Source of the DNA: Alteromonas hispanica
Lineage (GTDB): Bacteria > Pseudomonadota > Gammaproteobacteria > Enterobacterales > Alteromonadaceae
DNA: 64,000 bases
Reading direction: 5' to 3'
Assembly (NCBI RefSeq): GCF_010500915.1
Contig: NZ_JAAAWP010000003.1
Location: 1 to 64,000 of the forward strand
Positions within the stretch are counted from its first letter, which is position 1. Every line of letters starts with the position of its first letter. The notes under the pieces are model-generated. The model did not search any database. It was given only the letters and a program-made list of their open reading frames with translations, and was not told where the DNA came from. Of this stretch, positions 53,644 to 62,872 are shown piece by piece. The position numbers and the translations under genes were made by a program.

Positions 53644-53932
53644 TCTACTTCTCCTCTTATTGCGCAATTGGTGCTTAGTGCTTAGCTTATACCAATCCGC
53701 ATATATACTTGTATTAACTGTTTGTTGACGAGATTTCTGTTATTTAGATTTCTGCGTAGTGGCAAAATAAAAATAGTAAAAGCATATGAAAATCATGTCG
53801 GGCATAAAAATTATGAATGATAAATATTGTGTTTACTTACTGGTCTAACAAGTTGTAGTCATCTACATTTACAATGTAGAAACACATAAAGTCACCGGTA
53901 GAAATTCTGATCAGATATGTACACTGTTATTG

Positions 53933-53978
53933 CCTGTGTTAGTGTAAATGATACTTGCTCCGTTTACACCAACACGGG
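53933..53978. promoter_or_regulatory. Long imperfect inverted repeat upstream of malic enzyme
   Basis: Arms CCTGTGTTAGTGTAAA (53933-53948) and TTTACACCAACACGGG (53963-53978) match at 14 of 16 positions around a 14-nt loop. It lies about 170 bp before the malic-enzyme start in a gene-free 500-bp spacer (53644-54147). Could be an operator or a transcribed hairpin. Confidence 0.5.
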
Positions 53979-54147
53979 CAGTTGTTATCCAGGGCATGCC
54001 CTAATTCCGGCGAACAAATAATACTAAAAACATAAAGCTGTTCGGCGATGACATTGGCTAACGTAAATTAAAAATATGGTTACATTGTCGCTAACCTCAA
54101 ACTAGGCTGCGACACCAAAAACCCTACACTCAAGGAAACCATTTCAC

Positions 54148-55383
54148 ATGTCAGATTTTAGACAACGCGCGCTCGATTATCACGCTAAACCAACTCCAGG
54201 GAAAATACGGGTAGAACTATCAACGCCAGCAGATAGTGTTGATGACTTAGCCCTTGCCTACAGTCCTGGTGTCGCAGAGCCGGTAAGAGAGATAGCGGAA
54301 GACCCAGATAACGCCTATAAATATACGGCAAAAGGTAACATGGTAGCAGTAATTAGTAACGGTACTGCCATATTGGGTTTAGGTAATCTTGGCCCATTAG
54401 CATCAAAGCCAGTGATGGAAGGTAAAGCTTTGCTGTTCAAGCGCTTTGCCGGTATTGACGCTATTGATATAGAGGTAAAGCACCGCACTACTGAAGAGTT
54501 CATTAATACTGTCGCCAATATTGCAGATACATTCGGCGGTATAAACTTAGAAGATATAAAAGCCCCTGAATGCTTTGAAATAGAGCAAGAGCTTATTAAG
54601 CGATGCAAAATTCCCGTGTTTCACGACGACCAACACGGCACAGCAATAGTGACGGCTGCGGGTATGCTAAACGCATTAGAGATTCAGGGAAAAAATATCG
54701 AAAATGCAAAAATTGTGTGCCTCGGCGCTGGCGCCGCAGCAGTAGCATGTATGGAACTATTGATAAAGTGCGGTGCTCAGCGTGAGCGTATTTACATGCT
54801 TGATAGAAAGGGGGTAATTCATACCCGCCGCGATGACTTAACCGAACACAAATCATTATTTGCCAACAATACAGACAAACGTACCTTAGAAGATGTAATG
54901 CGCGGAGCAGATATTTTTGTAGGTGTGTCTGGCCCTGATCTTTTGCCTCCGGAAACTCTAGCGCTAATGGCTGATAACCCTATTGTGTTCGCTTGCTCGA
55001 ACCCGGATCCAGAAATCAGACCCGACCTTGCTCATGAAGTACGTGATGATTTAATCATGGCAACTGGCCGTTCCGATTACCCAAATCAAGTTAACAACGT
55101 ACTGTGCTTTCCGTTTATTTTTCGCGGAGCATTAGATGTGAGAGCAAGCGCAATAAACGACGAAATGAAAGTGGCTGCTGTAGAAGCAATTCGCGCCATT
55201 ACAAAAGAAGAAGTTCCGCCTGAAGTACTAGCAGCAAGCAACAGCAAAAGCCTTAGCTTTGGCAAAGATTACATCATTCCTAAGCCTATGGACCCTCGAC
55301 TTTGCGAGCGTATAGCCAGTGCAGTATCAAAAGCAGCCATTGAATCTGGTGTTGCGGGAATTTCGAAACCATCAGAAGAATAA
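54148..55383 (+). CDS. Malic enzyme (oxaloacetate-decarboxylating, short form)
   Basis: A 411-residue malate dehydrogenase (decarboxylating) converting malate to pyruvate and CO2. The N-terminal malic domain has LALAYSPGVAEP and FHDDQHGTAIVT; the NAD(P)-binding domain has CLGAGAAAVACMELL. It equals the catalytic half of MaeB-type enzymes and lacks the C-terminal phosphotransacetylase-like domain of E. coli MaeB. Cofactor preference (NAD or NADP) cannot be told. ATG preceded by AAGGAAA. Monocistronic. Confidence 0.9.
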   Translation: MSDFRQRALDYHAKPTPGKIRVELSTPADSVDDLALAYSPGVAEPVREIAEDPDNAYKYTAKGNMVAVISNGTAILGLGNLGPLASKPVMEGKALLFKRFAGIDAIDIEVKHRTTEEFINTVANIADTFGGINLEDIKAPECFEIEQELIKRCKIPVFHDDQHGTAIVTAAGMLNALEIQGKNIENAKIVCLGAGAAAVACMELLIKCGAQRERIYMLDRKGVIHTRRDDLTEHKSLFANNTDKRTLEDVMRGADIFVGVSGPDLLPPETLALMADNPIVFACSNPDPEIRPDLAHEVRDDLIMATGRSDYPNQVNNVLCFPFIFRGALDVRASAINDEMKVAAVEAIRAITKEEVPPEVLAASNSKSLSFGKDYIIPKPMDPRLCERIASAVSKAAIESGVAGISKPSEE

Positions 55384-55384
55384 C

Positions 55385-55505
55385 CGAGAGTAAATATATT
55401 AAATACTCTCGATGAGAACGTCGCCCCGTTGTAAAGTTATACCGTTTGATGTGTCCCTGGGTATTACTTTACAGGTATTACTTTAAAACAGGGCGACGTT
55501 TTTTA
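55385..55505 (+). terminator. Double hairpin terminator after malic enzyme
   Basis: First hairpin CGAGAGTA / TACTCTCG (55385-55411). Second, longer-range stem AACGTCGCCC (55417-55426) / GGGCGACGTT (55491-55500) followed by a T run. The loop contains a 12-bp direct repeat GGTATTACTTTA (55460-55471 and 55474-55485). Confidence 0.65.
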
Positions 55506-55528
55506 TTAGGTGTGAAAAGTGTTAAAAA

Positions 55529-55858
55529 TTACTCTTCGGTGGGCTCATTTTCAAAGCTAGGATCAATGCCCATTTCTTCCATAATTCTTCTAGCTTCGGC
55601 AGGTACTCTATTAGCGTTATCTTTTCGAAGGTCATCATCGTTGGGGAGCGGTTGACCTGTAAACGCGTGTAAAAACGCTTCGCAGAGTAATTCTGAGTTA
55701 GTGGCGTGCCGCAAATTATTAATTTGACGACGGGTACGTTCATCCGTTAACGCTTTCAACACATTAATGGGTATAGAAACAGTGACTTTTTTTACCTGTT
55801 CGCTTTTTTTACCGTGCTCTGCGTAGGGGTGTATATACTTACCATTCCATTCTGCCAT
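55529..55858 (-). CDS. metJ: Methionine repressor MetJ
   Basis: A 109-residue ribbon-helix-helix repressor. The DNA-contacting beta strand [43 protein letters not shown] region is essentially as in E. coli MetJ, read here in successive blocks. It binds tandem met boxes with S-adenosylmethionine as co-repressor. Divergent from metF, and four met-box-like octamers lie in the spacer, so both genes are likely repressed by MetJ-SAM. A short acidic C-terminal tail (FENEPTEE) extends it. Confidence 0.97.
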   Translation of the reverse strand: MAEWNGKYIHPYAEHGKKSEQVKKVTVSIPINVLKALTDERTRRQINNLRHATNSELLCEAFLHAFTGQPLPNDDDLRKDNANRVPAEARRIMEEMGIDPSFENEPTEE

Positions 55859-55946
55859 TGTACTAACTCGGTTTTATTTTAGTTGTGTTATAACGTGAAA
55901 TTCTAAACAAGTTCACGAAAAGGTCAATTGAGCAGTGTAAACCTCT

Positions 55947-55990
55947 TGACGTCTAGACATATATTCTTTAATTTAGCCGTCTAAACGTCT
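55947..55990. promoter_or_regulatory. MetJ operator: four met boxes
   Basis: Tandem octamers related to the consensus AGACGTCT: TGACGTCT (55947-55954), AGACATAT (55955-55962), then after 12 bp AGCCGTCT (55975-55982) and AAACGTCT (55983-55990). They lie between divergent metJ and metF. Confidence 0.85.
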
Positions 55991-55994
55991 ATAA

Positions 55995-56909
<915 letters not shown>

Positions 56910-56992
56910 CCTTTGCTCATAACTGCGCTGGCAGTTACCATTTACTTCAGCAATAAAAATGAAGCGGTGACGTTAATGTCAGGAGAGCACGA

Positions 56993-57934
56993 GTGTATTT
57001 AGAGCGGGTTAAAGCCACTTATGAGAATATAAAGCCTCAAGCGAAAGATCTCTTCACCATATTTATCAATCGCTGCAAAGAAGACAATGTCACTATTTCT
57101 GCTGGGCACTTGGCCTATGTAACGCTGTTATCGCTAGTGCCCTTCATAATGGTTACCTTCACTATTATGTCGGCCTTTCCTGCTTTTGCATCAGTACGAA
57201 GCAAAATTGAATACTTTATTTTTAGCAACTTTGTTCCCACCGCCAGTGATGTAGTGCATCAGTACATGACTGATTTTGTCGGTAATGCCTCTGAAATGAG
57301 CGCTATAGGTATTTTGTCTCTGCTGGTTGTGGCACTAATGCTTATCTCAAATGTGGATAAGACACTCAACCGAATTTGGCGAACGAAAAGCGAAAGGCCG
57401 ATAGTGTTTACCTTTGCTATTTACTGGATGGTAATCACATTAGGTCCTATTTTAATTGGCTCCAGCGTGATTGTAAGCACTTACCTTACTGGACTTGCAG
57501 CGTTTACTGAAGAATACACGCCAGGATTAGGTACGTTCGTATTAAGCTTAGTACCTAGCGGCGCAGCCATGCTTGCATTCACTATTTTATACACTATGGT
57601 GCCCAATAAGCAGGTTTATGCCCGCCACGCAGCTTGTGGGGCGTTGGTAGCTACTATTGCCTTTGAAATTACAAAATCAGGATTTGCACTTTACGTCACC
57701 AACTTCCCCTCTTACGAATTAATTTACGGCGCACTTGCTGTAGTGCCAATCTTATTTTTATGGGTATATTTGTCTTGGATTATTGTTCTCTTTGGCGCTG
57801 AATTCACCTGTAGCCTGGGCGAGGCATTTGAAAATCAAAGAGACCTCAACAAGGAAAAATACGTGTCATCTGATGAGGAAGAAGACGAGCAAAAAAGTCT
57901 TGCGCCATCTCATAATGACAGCACAAATAAATAA
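56993..57934 (+). CDS. YihY/BrkB-family inner-membrane protein
   Basis: A 313-residue protein from the GTG at 56993 (AGGAGAG upstream). About six membrane helices; family signature TISAGHLAYVTLLSLVPF near residue 35, and LWVYLSWIIVLFGAEFTCSLG near residue 265. The soluble C-terminus is acidic and hydrophilic (about 285-313). Formerly annotated ribonuclease BN in E. coli, an assignment now discarded; role unknown (possibly transport). A terminator overlaps its stop codon. Confidence 0.88.
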   Translation: MYLERVKATYENIKPQAKDLFTIFINRCKEDNVTISAGHLAYVTLLSLVPFIMVTFTIMSAFPAFASVRSKIEYFIFSNFVPTASDVVHQYMTDFVGNASEMSAIGILSLLVVALMLISNVDKTLNRIWRTKSERPIVFTFAIYWMVITLGPILIGSSVIVSTYLTGLAAFTEEYTPGLGTFVLSLVPSGAAMLAFTILYTMVPNKQVYARHAACGALVATIAFEITKSGFALYVTNFPSYELIYGALAVVPILFLWVYLSWIIVLFGAEFTCSLGEAFENQRDLNKEKYVSSDEEEDEQKSLAPSHNDSTNK

Positions 57935-57958
57935 GGGAGCAAATTGCTCCCTTATTTC
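57929..57958. terminator. Terminator overlapping the BrkB-family stop codon
   Basis: AATAAGGGAGCAA / TTGCTCCCTTATT near-perfect palindrome starting at the stop codon, with A/T runs on both flanks; can serve both the plus gene and the convergent minus-strand lipoprotein gene. Confidence 0.8.
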
Positions 57959-57996
57959 TAATCGTAACCTAAATGGTTACTTTCGCTTTTATTTAG

Positions 57997-58635
57997 CTAG
58001 TTTTTCATAGAAGCAATAAACGCATCAGACTCTGCAATTGCTGAATTCATCTGACTTAATAACTGAGCAACATTGTCTTCTATCGTTGACAGTTCACCTT
58101 GCAATGCACCAATTGCACTCGCGTTGAGGTTGTGCTTTAAATAAAGCACATTATCTTGCAGTGCATTTAAAACAGGAGGCATTTTACTTTCTGCTTTACG
58201 CATCGACTTCATCAAAGACGCGTAGCGTCTTTGAGTTTCTCGAAGTTTTGCTGCACTGTCTCGCTTCAATGAGCCGCTTTGGTATTTTTCAAGCTCTTCT
58301 TGCCACTCATCGAACAGCGCTTCGGCCACACTTTCTACTTTATCGATACGCGCTGTGACCTCTTCAGCTGCAGCTACGCTATCTTCATACTGCCCGTTTA
58401 GATTGTCGTAAACATCCTCAAGCTCACCGCCGTCAAACTCTACCGCCGCGCTAAACGCCTCTAACGCAGAACTAAATTGTTCTTGCGCGTCTTCCTGAGA
58501 ATCTTTGGCGTTATCTACCCGGTCAACAAGTATATCGCGCTTTTCTACACCGACCTTTTCCCACGCAGCATAATAAGCTGACTGACACCCCGTTAGAGTG
58601 AGTGCAGCAACAAACGCTGTAGTTATTAGTCTCAT
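57997..58635 (-). CDS. DUF2959-family lipoprotein
   Basis: A 212-residue lipoprotein: signal 1-16 with lipobox LTGC, followed by QSAYYAAWEKVGVEKRDILVDRVDNAKDSQ, the diagnostic start of DUF2959. The rest is almost entirely helical coiled coil (EEVTARIDKVESVAEALFDEWQEEL, KSMRKAESKMPPVL, LQGELSTIEDNVAQLL). Function unknown. Its ATG overlaps the stop of the upstream 80-residue membrane protein by 4 bp, so the two are coupled. Confidence 0.85.
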   Translation of the reverse strand: MRLITTAFVAALTLTGCQSAYYAAWEKVGVEKRDILVDRVDNAKDSQEDAQEQFSSALEAFSAAVEFDGGELEDVYDNLNGQYEDSVAAAEEVTARIDKVESVAEALFDEWQEELEKYQSGSLKRDSAAKLRETQRRYASLMKSMRKAESKMPPVLNALQDNVLYLKHNLNASAIGALQGELSTIEDNVAQLLSQMNSAIAESDAFIASMKN

Positions 58636-58874
58636 ACTGTTGCTCCACCTCTAAAGCGCGCTGCGCTGATGATGCTTATAAGATGCAAAATTGCACCTAG
58701 CGGCCAAAATACAATTGCCAACACTACGGTTGCCGCCAGTGCGTAACAAACCCCCACTGAAACAAAGTAAAATAGCGCTGCTAAAATTCGGCCTTGGACC
58801 AAATGTCCTAAACCGGGAATAAAAAAGTTACATATAGCGGCAATAACATTGCCACCCGATCCTTGACCTGCCAT
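58632..58874 (-). CDS. Small membrane protein coupled to DUF2959 lipoprotein
   Basis: An 80-residue protein with a Gly-rich N-terminus, an ICNFFIPGLGHLVQGR motif typical of TM2-like small membrane proteins, and two membrane helices (about 30-52, 53-70). Overlaps the next gene as ATGA. Function unknown; probably acts with the DUF2959 lipoprotein. Confidence 0.75.
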   Translation of the reverse strand: MAGQGSGGNVIAAICNFFIPGLGHLVQGRILAALFYFVSVGVCYALAATVVLAIVFWPLGAILHLISIISAARFRGGATV

Positions 58875-59061
58875 ACAAACGTCCTCGCAATTATGATTAT
58901 AATGTGATTAGCTAACGCTTGCGTAACACCTTTTTCCAAATTAGTTTCAACCGTTGTGCTTAACGCAACGTATAAGATGAGGCGCAAGGTGTTTACAAGC
59001 GACAGCATGCATAATAATAAACTAAACTAAAACAGGCACTCGCACAACGCGTAGAAATATA

Positions 59062-60039
59062 ATGAAACGACTTTATCCGGATGTAACCAGCTACAACGAC
59101 GGATTTATTGATGTAGGAAGCGGGCATTCCCTCTATTTTGAGCAAAGCGGAAACCCTGACGGAATTCCAGTACTCTTTATTCACGGTGGACCTGGCGCCG
59201 GTTTGCCGCCTAATTACAAAAGCTTCTTCGACAGTAACAAATACCGTATTATTGGATATGAACAACGTGGATGCGGGCGCTCTACGCCGCTTGCAGAAAT
59301 AAGTAATAATGATACTTGGCTAAATGTAGATGATATCGAAATGCTTCGAAGCCATCTTGGCGTTCCTGAGATGCTGCTATTCGGTGGCTCTTGGGGCTCT
59401 ACGCTTGCCCTACTTTATGCATTGAAATATACCGAACATGTTTCTGGTCTCATTTTACGCGGCGTTTTTCTTGCTCGACAGCAAGACAGAGAATGGTTCT
59501 TATCGCCCCAAGGGTGTGCCGCGCAGCTATTTCCAGAACATTATCGCAAGTTCACAAAAGATATCCCCCCACCGGTTACCGCCAATGCAGTTTGCGAGTA
59601 TTACAGTGCTCAATTAAGCTCTAGCAACGAAGTTCTCAAACACGCAGCATTAAGACGCTGGTATCAGTGGGAAGAGCGTCTTTCACGGTTAAGCTTACCG
59701 CCGGGTGTTGGAGAGGCAAGCTGTCACTACCCCATGAATTTGGTAACGTGCCTAGCCACGCTAGAGTGTCACTTTTTATCAAATAAATGCTTTATTTCCG
59801 AAAACTACATTATTGATAATATCGAAAAGATAAATCATATCCCTGGAACAATTGTTCACGGTCGCTACGACATGATATGCAAAACAGAAGCTGCTGAAAC
59901 ACTCCATAAGGCGTGGGAACAAAGTGAGTTACAAATTGTGCCCGATGCAGGCCACAGCACATCTGAGCCCAGTATCGCCTATGCACTTTGCCGCGCGACC
60001 AGAGATATGTCTCGTTTTCTCAAGGAGCAAACTCAGTGA
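59062..60039 (+). CDS. pip: Prolyl aminopeptidase (alpha/beta hydrolase, S33)
   Basis: A 325-residue cytosolic S33 peptidase removing N-terminal proline. Oxyanion motif HGGPGAG, nucleophile Ser in GGSWGS, Asp in HGRYDMIC and His in DAGHSTSEP form the triad; GYEQRGCGRSTP is the family signature (usually DQRGxGRS; the first residue here is Glu rather than Asp). The stop overlaps the GTG of dtd (GTGA), suggesting translational coupling, an order common in gammaproteobacteria. Confidence 0.92.
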   Translation: MKRLYPDVTSYNDGFIDVGSGHSLYFEQSGNPDGIPVLFIHGGPGAGLPPNYKSFFDSNKYRIIGYEQRGCGRSTPLAEISNNDTWLNVDDIEMLRSHLGVPEMLLFGGSWGSTLALLYALKYTEHVSGLILRGVFLARQQDREWFLSPQGCAAQLFPEHYRKFTKDIPPPVTANAVCEYYSAQLSSSNEVLKHAALRRWYQWEERLSRLSLPPGVGEASCHYPMNLVTCLATLECHFLSNKCFISENYIIDNIEKINHIPGTIVHGRYDMICKTEAAETLHKAWEQSELQIVPDAGHSTSEPSIAYALCRATRDMSRFLKEQTQ

Positions 60040-60473
60040 TAGGACTTATTCAACGGGTGTCTGAGGCTAACGTAACTGTGGACGAGAAAGTCATCGGTGA
60101 AATAGGCCACGGTATGGTTGTACTGCTAGGCGTAGAAAAAGACGACGGCGACGCAGAAATAGAAAAGCTGGCGAACAAACTGTGTCGCTATAGAATGTTT
60201 TGCGACAGCGATGGAAAAATGAACCTCAATATCGAGCAAGTTGGTGGAGCTATGCTTGTTATCTCTCAATTCACTTTGGTTGCTGATACGCAAAAAGGCA
60301 ATCGCCCTGGTTTTTCTCGCGGCGCATCCCCCTCCCACGGCAAAGACGTGTATTTGCGGTTCGTGAACACGCTCAAGAAAAAGGGGATGTCGGTACAAAC
60401 GGGAGAGTTTGGCGCAGATATGAAAGTAGCATTGGTAAACGATGGACCAGTGACATTTCAGTTTCAAGTTTAG
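60036..60473 (+). CDS. dtd: D-aminoacyl-tRNA deacylase
   Basis: A 145-residue chirality proofreader that hydrolyses D-aminoacyl-tRNA. GTG start at 60036 overlaps the pip stop. The N-terminus MIGLIQRVSEANV fits the family and the two active-site motifs SQFTL and NDGPVTF (cross-subunit Gly-Pro motif region) are intact. Forms a homodimer. Confidence 0.96.
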   Translation: MIGLIQRVSEANVTVDEKVIGEIGHGMVVLLGVEKDDGDAEIEKLANKLCRYRMFCDSDGKMNLNIEQVGGAMLVISQFTLVADTQKGNRPGFSRGASPSHGKDVYLRFVNTLKKKGMSVQTGEFGADMKVALVNDGPVTFQFQV

Positions 60474-60543
60474 GTTTTTAAGCTTGTGCCTACTGCGCGG
60501 TTACGTTTAAATACAACTCGATTTTTAAAAAGGGCTGTTTATT

Positions 60544-61455
60544 GTGTATAAGGTTGTAACACCAAAAAGCGATGCAGAATTTGAAGCCTACTTTCATTTT
60601 CGATGGGAGCATTTGCGTCAACCTTGGAATTTTCCTCCTGGCTCAGAAAAAGACGAATACGAACAGGTTGCTGAGCATCGCATTATCACCAATAGAAAGA
60701 ATGAAATTGTAGCCTGTGGCCGTGTGCATCTAAATACCGCTGAAGAAGCGCAAATACGCCACATAGCCGTTCGCAATGATCATATGCGAAAAGGGCTGGG
60801 TAAAATGGTGATGGTTGCGCTTGAGAACGTTGCTAAAGATCTTGGCGCTGTGCGAGCAGTGACTAATAGTCGCGAAATTTCTATCGACTTTTTTGCCTCC
60901 TGTGGTTTTGTTATCGAGCGAGAAGCACCCAACGAACTAGGTATGCTGAAACGTCAGCAAATGGTAAAGAAGTTTACTGAAAACAATACGCTAGTGCTTC
61001 ATCCAAAATGGTGTCGTTCATTACAAGAAACTTGGTCTGAAACCATTCCCATCACAGAACATATGGGTATTAAGCTCTACCAATACACAGGAAGAACTCT
61101 TGAGACTCGTGCATCACTGAATAAGAATATTAATATTCACGGCACTATGTTCGCAGGCAGTATTTTCTCTTTGGCCACACTTACCGGCTGGGGACTTATT
61201 TATTTGCAGTTGAAAGAGCGTGGATTGAACGGCGATATTGTGCTGGGCGATGGCGATATTCATTACCACAAGCCTATCACCATGAAGCCTAGAGCAATTT
61301 GTAACATAGAAACATTGTCAGGCAAGTTTGCTCCCTTGCAAAAAGGGAAAAAAGCGCGTTTTGAATTAAGCGTGGCTATTTTGGACAACGATACTGCGGT
61401 GGCAGAATTTGAAGGGGTATTCTGGGTGCTCCCAGTGTCTGAGAACAGCGAATAA
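60544..61455 (+). CDS. GNAT acetyltransferase fused to hotdog thioesterase-like domain (YiiD-type)
   Basis: A 303-residue bifunctional protein. N-terminal GNAT domain about 1-145 (acetyl-CoA loop IRHIAVRNDHMRKGLGKMV) and C-terminal hotdog-fold domain about 155-300 (INIHGTMFAGSIFSLATLTGWGLIYL) of the YiiD_C putative thioesterase family. Architecture equals E. coli YiiD/FabY-type proteins; in Pseudomonas a related-named FabY is different, so no fatty-acid role is claimed. GTG start with weak AGGG site. It follows pip-dtd by 70 bp and probably shares the transcript. Confidence 0.85.
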   Translation: MYKVVTPKSDAEFEAYFHFRWEHLRQPWNFPPGSEKDEYEQVAEHRIITNRKNEIVACGRVHLNTAEEAQIRHIAVRNDHMRKGLGKMVMVALENVAKDLGAVRAVTNSREISIDFFASCGFVIEREAPNELGMLKRQQMVKKFTENNTLVLHPKWCRSLQETWSETIPITEHMGIKLYQYTGRTLETRASLNKNINIHGTMFAGSIFSLATLTGWGLIYLQLKERGLNGDIVLGDGDIHYHKPITMKPRAICNIETLSGKFAPLQKGKKARFELSVAILDNDTAVAEFEGVFWVLPVSENSE

Positions 61456-61507
61456 AGAGAACGAATAGAGAGTCTGCAAGACACTCTTAACTAGAACTCT
61501 AGACAAC

Positions 61508-61533
61508 AAAAAAGCGCCGACTGGCGCTTTTTT
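61508..61533. terminator. Bidirectional terminator before rpoH end
   Basis: AAAAGCGCC-GACT-GGCGCTTTT with A and T runs, between convergent GNAT-hotdog and rpoH genes. Confidence 0.92.
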
Positions 61534-61560
61534 GTTGTTTATCTGTCTGCATTAAAAACT

Positions 61561-62418
61561 TTAAGCTGCAACCATCGCCGCCTGTAGTTTTTTCATCGCG
61601 TTCTTTTCGATTTGACGAACGCGCTCTGCAGATACATCGTATTTATTCGCTAAGTCTTGCAGCGTAATTTTGTTATCTGCTAACCAGCGTGTTTCGATAA
61701 TATCCTGACTACGCTCATCAAGGGTTTTTATCGCTGAATACAAACGCTTGCTTGCCGCAGTGTCCCAATCGTTATTGATAACGTCGGTTTCAACGTTGGC
61801 AGTTTTATCTTCTAAGAACTGAACCGGAGCAAAGTTACCTGTTTCGTCTTCATCGGCAGACAAATCGAATGCTTGGTCTTGACTGCTCATTCGAGCTTCC
61901 ATTTGGAGAACTTCTTTTGTACTCACTCCAAGCTCGTCTGCTACTGTTTGTACTTCAGCATGCGTAAACCAACCCAAGCGTTTTTTCGCCTTGCGTAGGT
62001 TAAAGAAAAGCTTACGCTGTGCCTTAGTTGTTGCCACTTTCACGATGCGCCAATTTTTCAGAACGAACTCGTGAATTTCAGCTTTTATCCAATGAACAGC
62101 AAAAGAAACCAAGCGAACACCCACAGTAGGGTCGAAACGCTTCACTGCCTTCATCAGACCAATATTACCTTCTTGAATGAGATCAGCCTGCGGTAAGCCA
62201 TACCCTGAATATGATTTTGCAATATGCACAACAAAGCGAAGGTGCGACATTACCAGCTTGCGCGCTGCTTGTAGATCTTCATCATCACGAAGACGCACTG
62301 CCAACTCGCGCTCTTCTTCGGCACTGAGCATATCAATGCGGCTTACAGCTTGAATGTAGCCTTCGATGCTACCGCTGTGTGGCACTGACATGGCCATAGA
62401 TTGCAAATTGTTGCTCAT
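61561..62418 (-). CDS. rpoH: RNA polymerase heat-shock sigma factor sigma-32
   Basis: A 285-residue sigma factor. Region 2 has [19 protein letters not shown], the RpoH box [14 protein letters not shown] is present, and region 4 has [26 protein letters not shown]. It directs transcription of chaperones and proteases, among them usually hslVU (present in this window). Monocistronic; the 450-bp upstream spacer (62419-62872) is shared with the divergent EAL-HDOD gene, and no other element was identified there. Confidence 0.97.
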   Translation of the reverse strand: MSNNLQSMAMSVPHSGSIEGYIQAVSRIDMLSAEEERELAVRLRDDEDLQAARKLVMSHLRFVVHIAKSYSGYGLPQADLIQEGNIGLMKAVKRFDPTVGVRLVSFAVHWIKAEIHEFVLKNWRIVKVATTKAQRKLFFNLRKAKKRLGWFTHAEVQTVADELGVSTKEVLQMEARMSSQDQAFDLSADEDETGNFAPVQFLEDKTANVETDVINNDWDTAASKRLYSAIKTLDERSQDIIETRWLADNKITLQDLANKYDVSAERVRQIEKNAMKKLQAAMVAA

Positions 62419-62872
62419 TGTTCACCTCATCAAATGCGGCTCTGCACTTTACTTACAGAGCTGCGCGAGACCAAAATACTATAAAGAAGCCCGAACGATA
62501 TGTTGGTATAAGGACGACTGCTACAATATCAAGACCTGTAGATCAAAAAAAAGTTCAAAACTTATCGCCCCACAACACCCTTAATAATAAAATATTTTCT
62601 TAAGGGGTTTCAACACTCATGTGGCGTTTTTAAGTGTGTACTGCTTAGTATACCGTAATTTAGCGCAAAACGTTTACTTTGGTCTCAACTATCTGTTGCT
62701 CAACGTTGATATTAAACATTGTGCACTTTTCAACTAGCATGTAGTCTATTCAGCATACAGGTGTAAGTGGGCAAATTGGAAGTTTCCTCGAGTTTTTACA
62801 CCGAGAAAGAGCAACAGTACCAATTGCTGTAGGTAGTAAGAAGTTGCCAAGAAAGACAGTTCAAGGATAAAC
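62419..62872. other. Divergent rpoH / EAL-HDOD spacer
   Basis: About 450 bp without a convincing gene. Short frames here show no features. It should contain both promoters; none is assigned with confidence. Confidence 0.4.

Noticed and set aside
55384-55505. Riboswitch (SAM type) near metJ/metF
   Set aside because: The hairpins are downstream of the malic-enzyme gene and on its strand with a T run; methionine control is explained by met boxes at 55947-55990.
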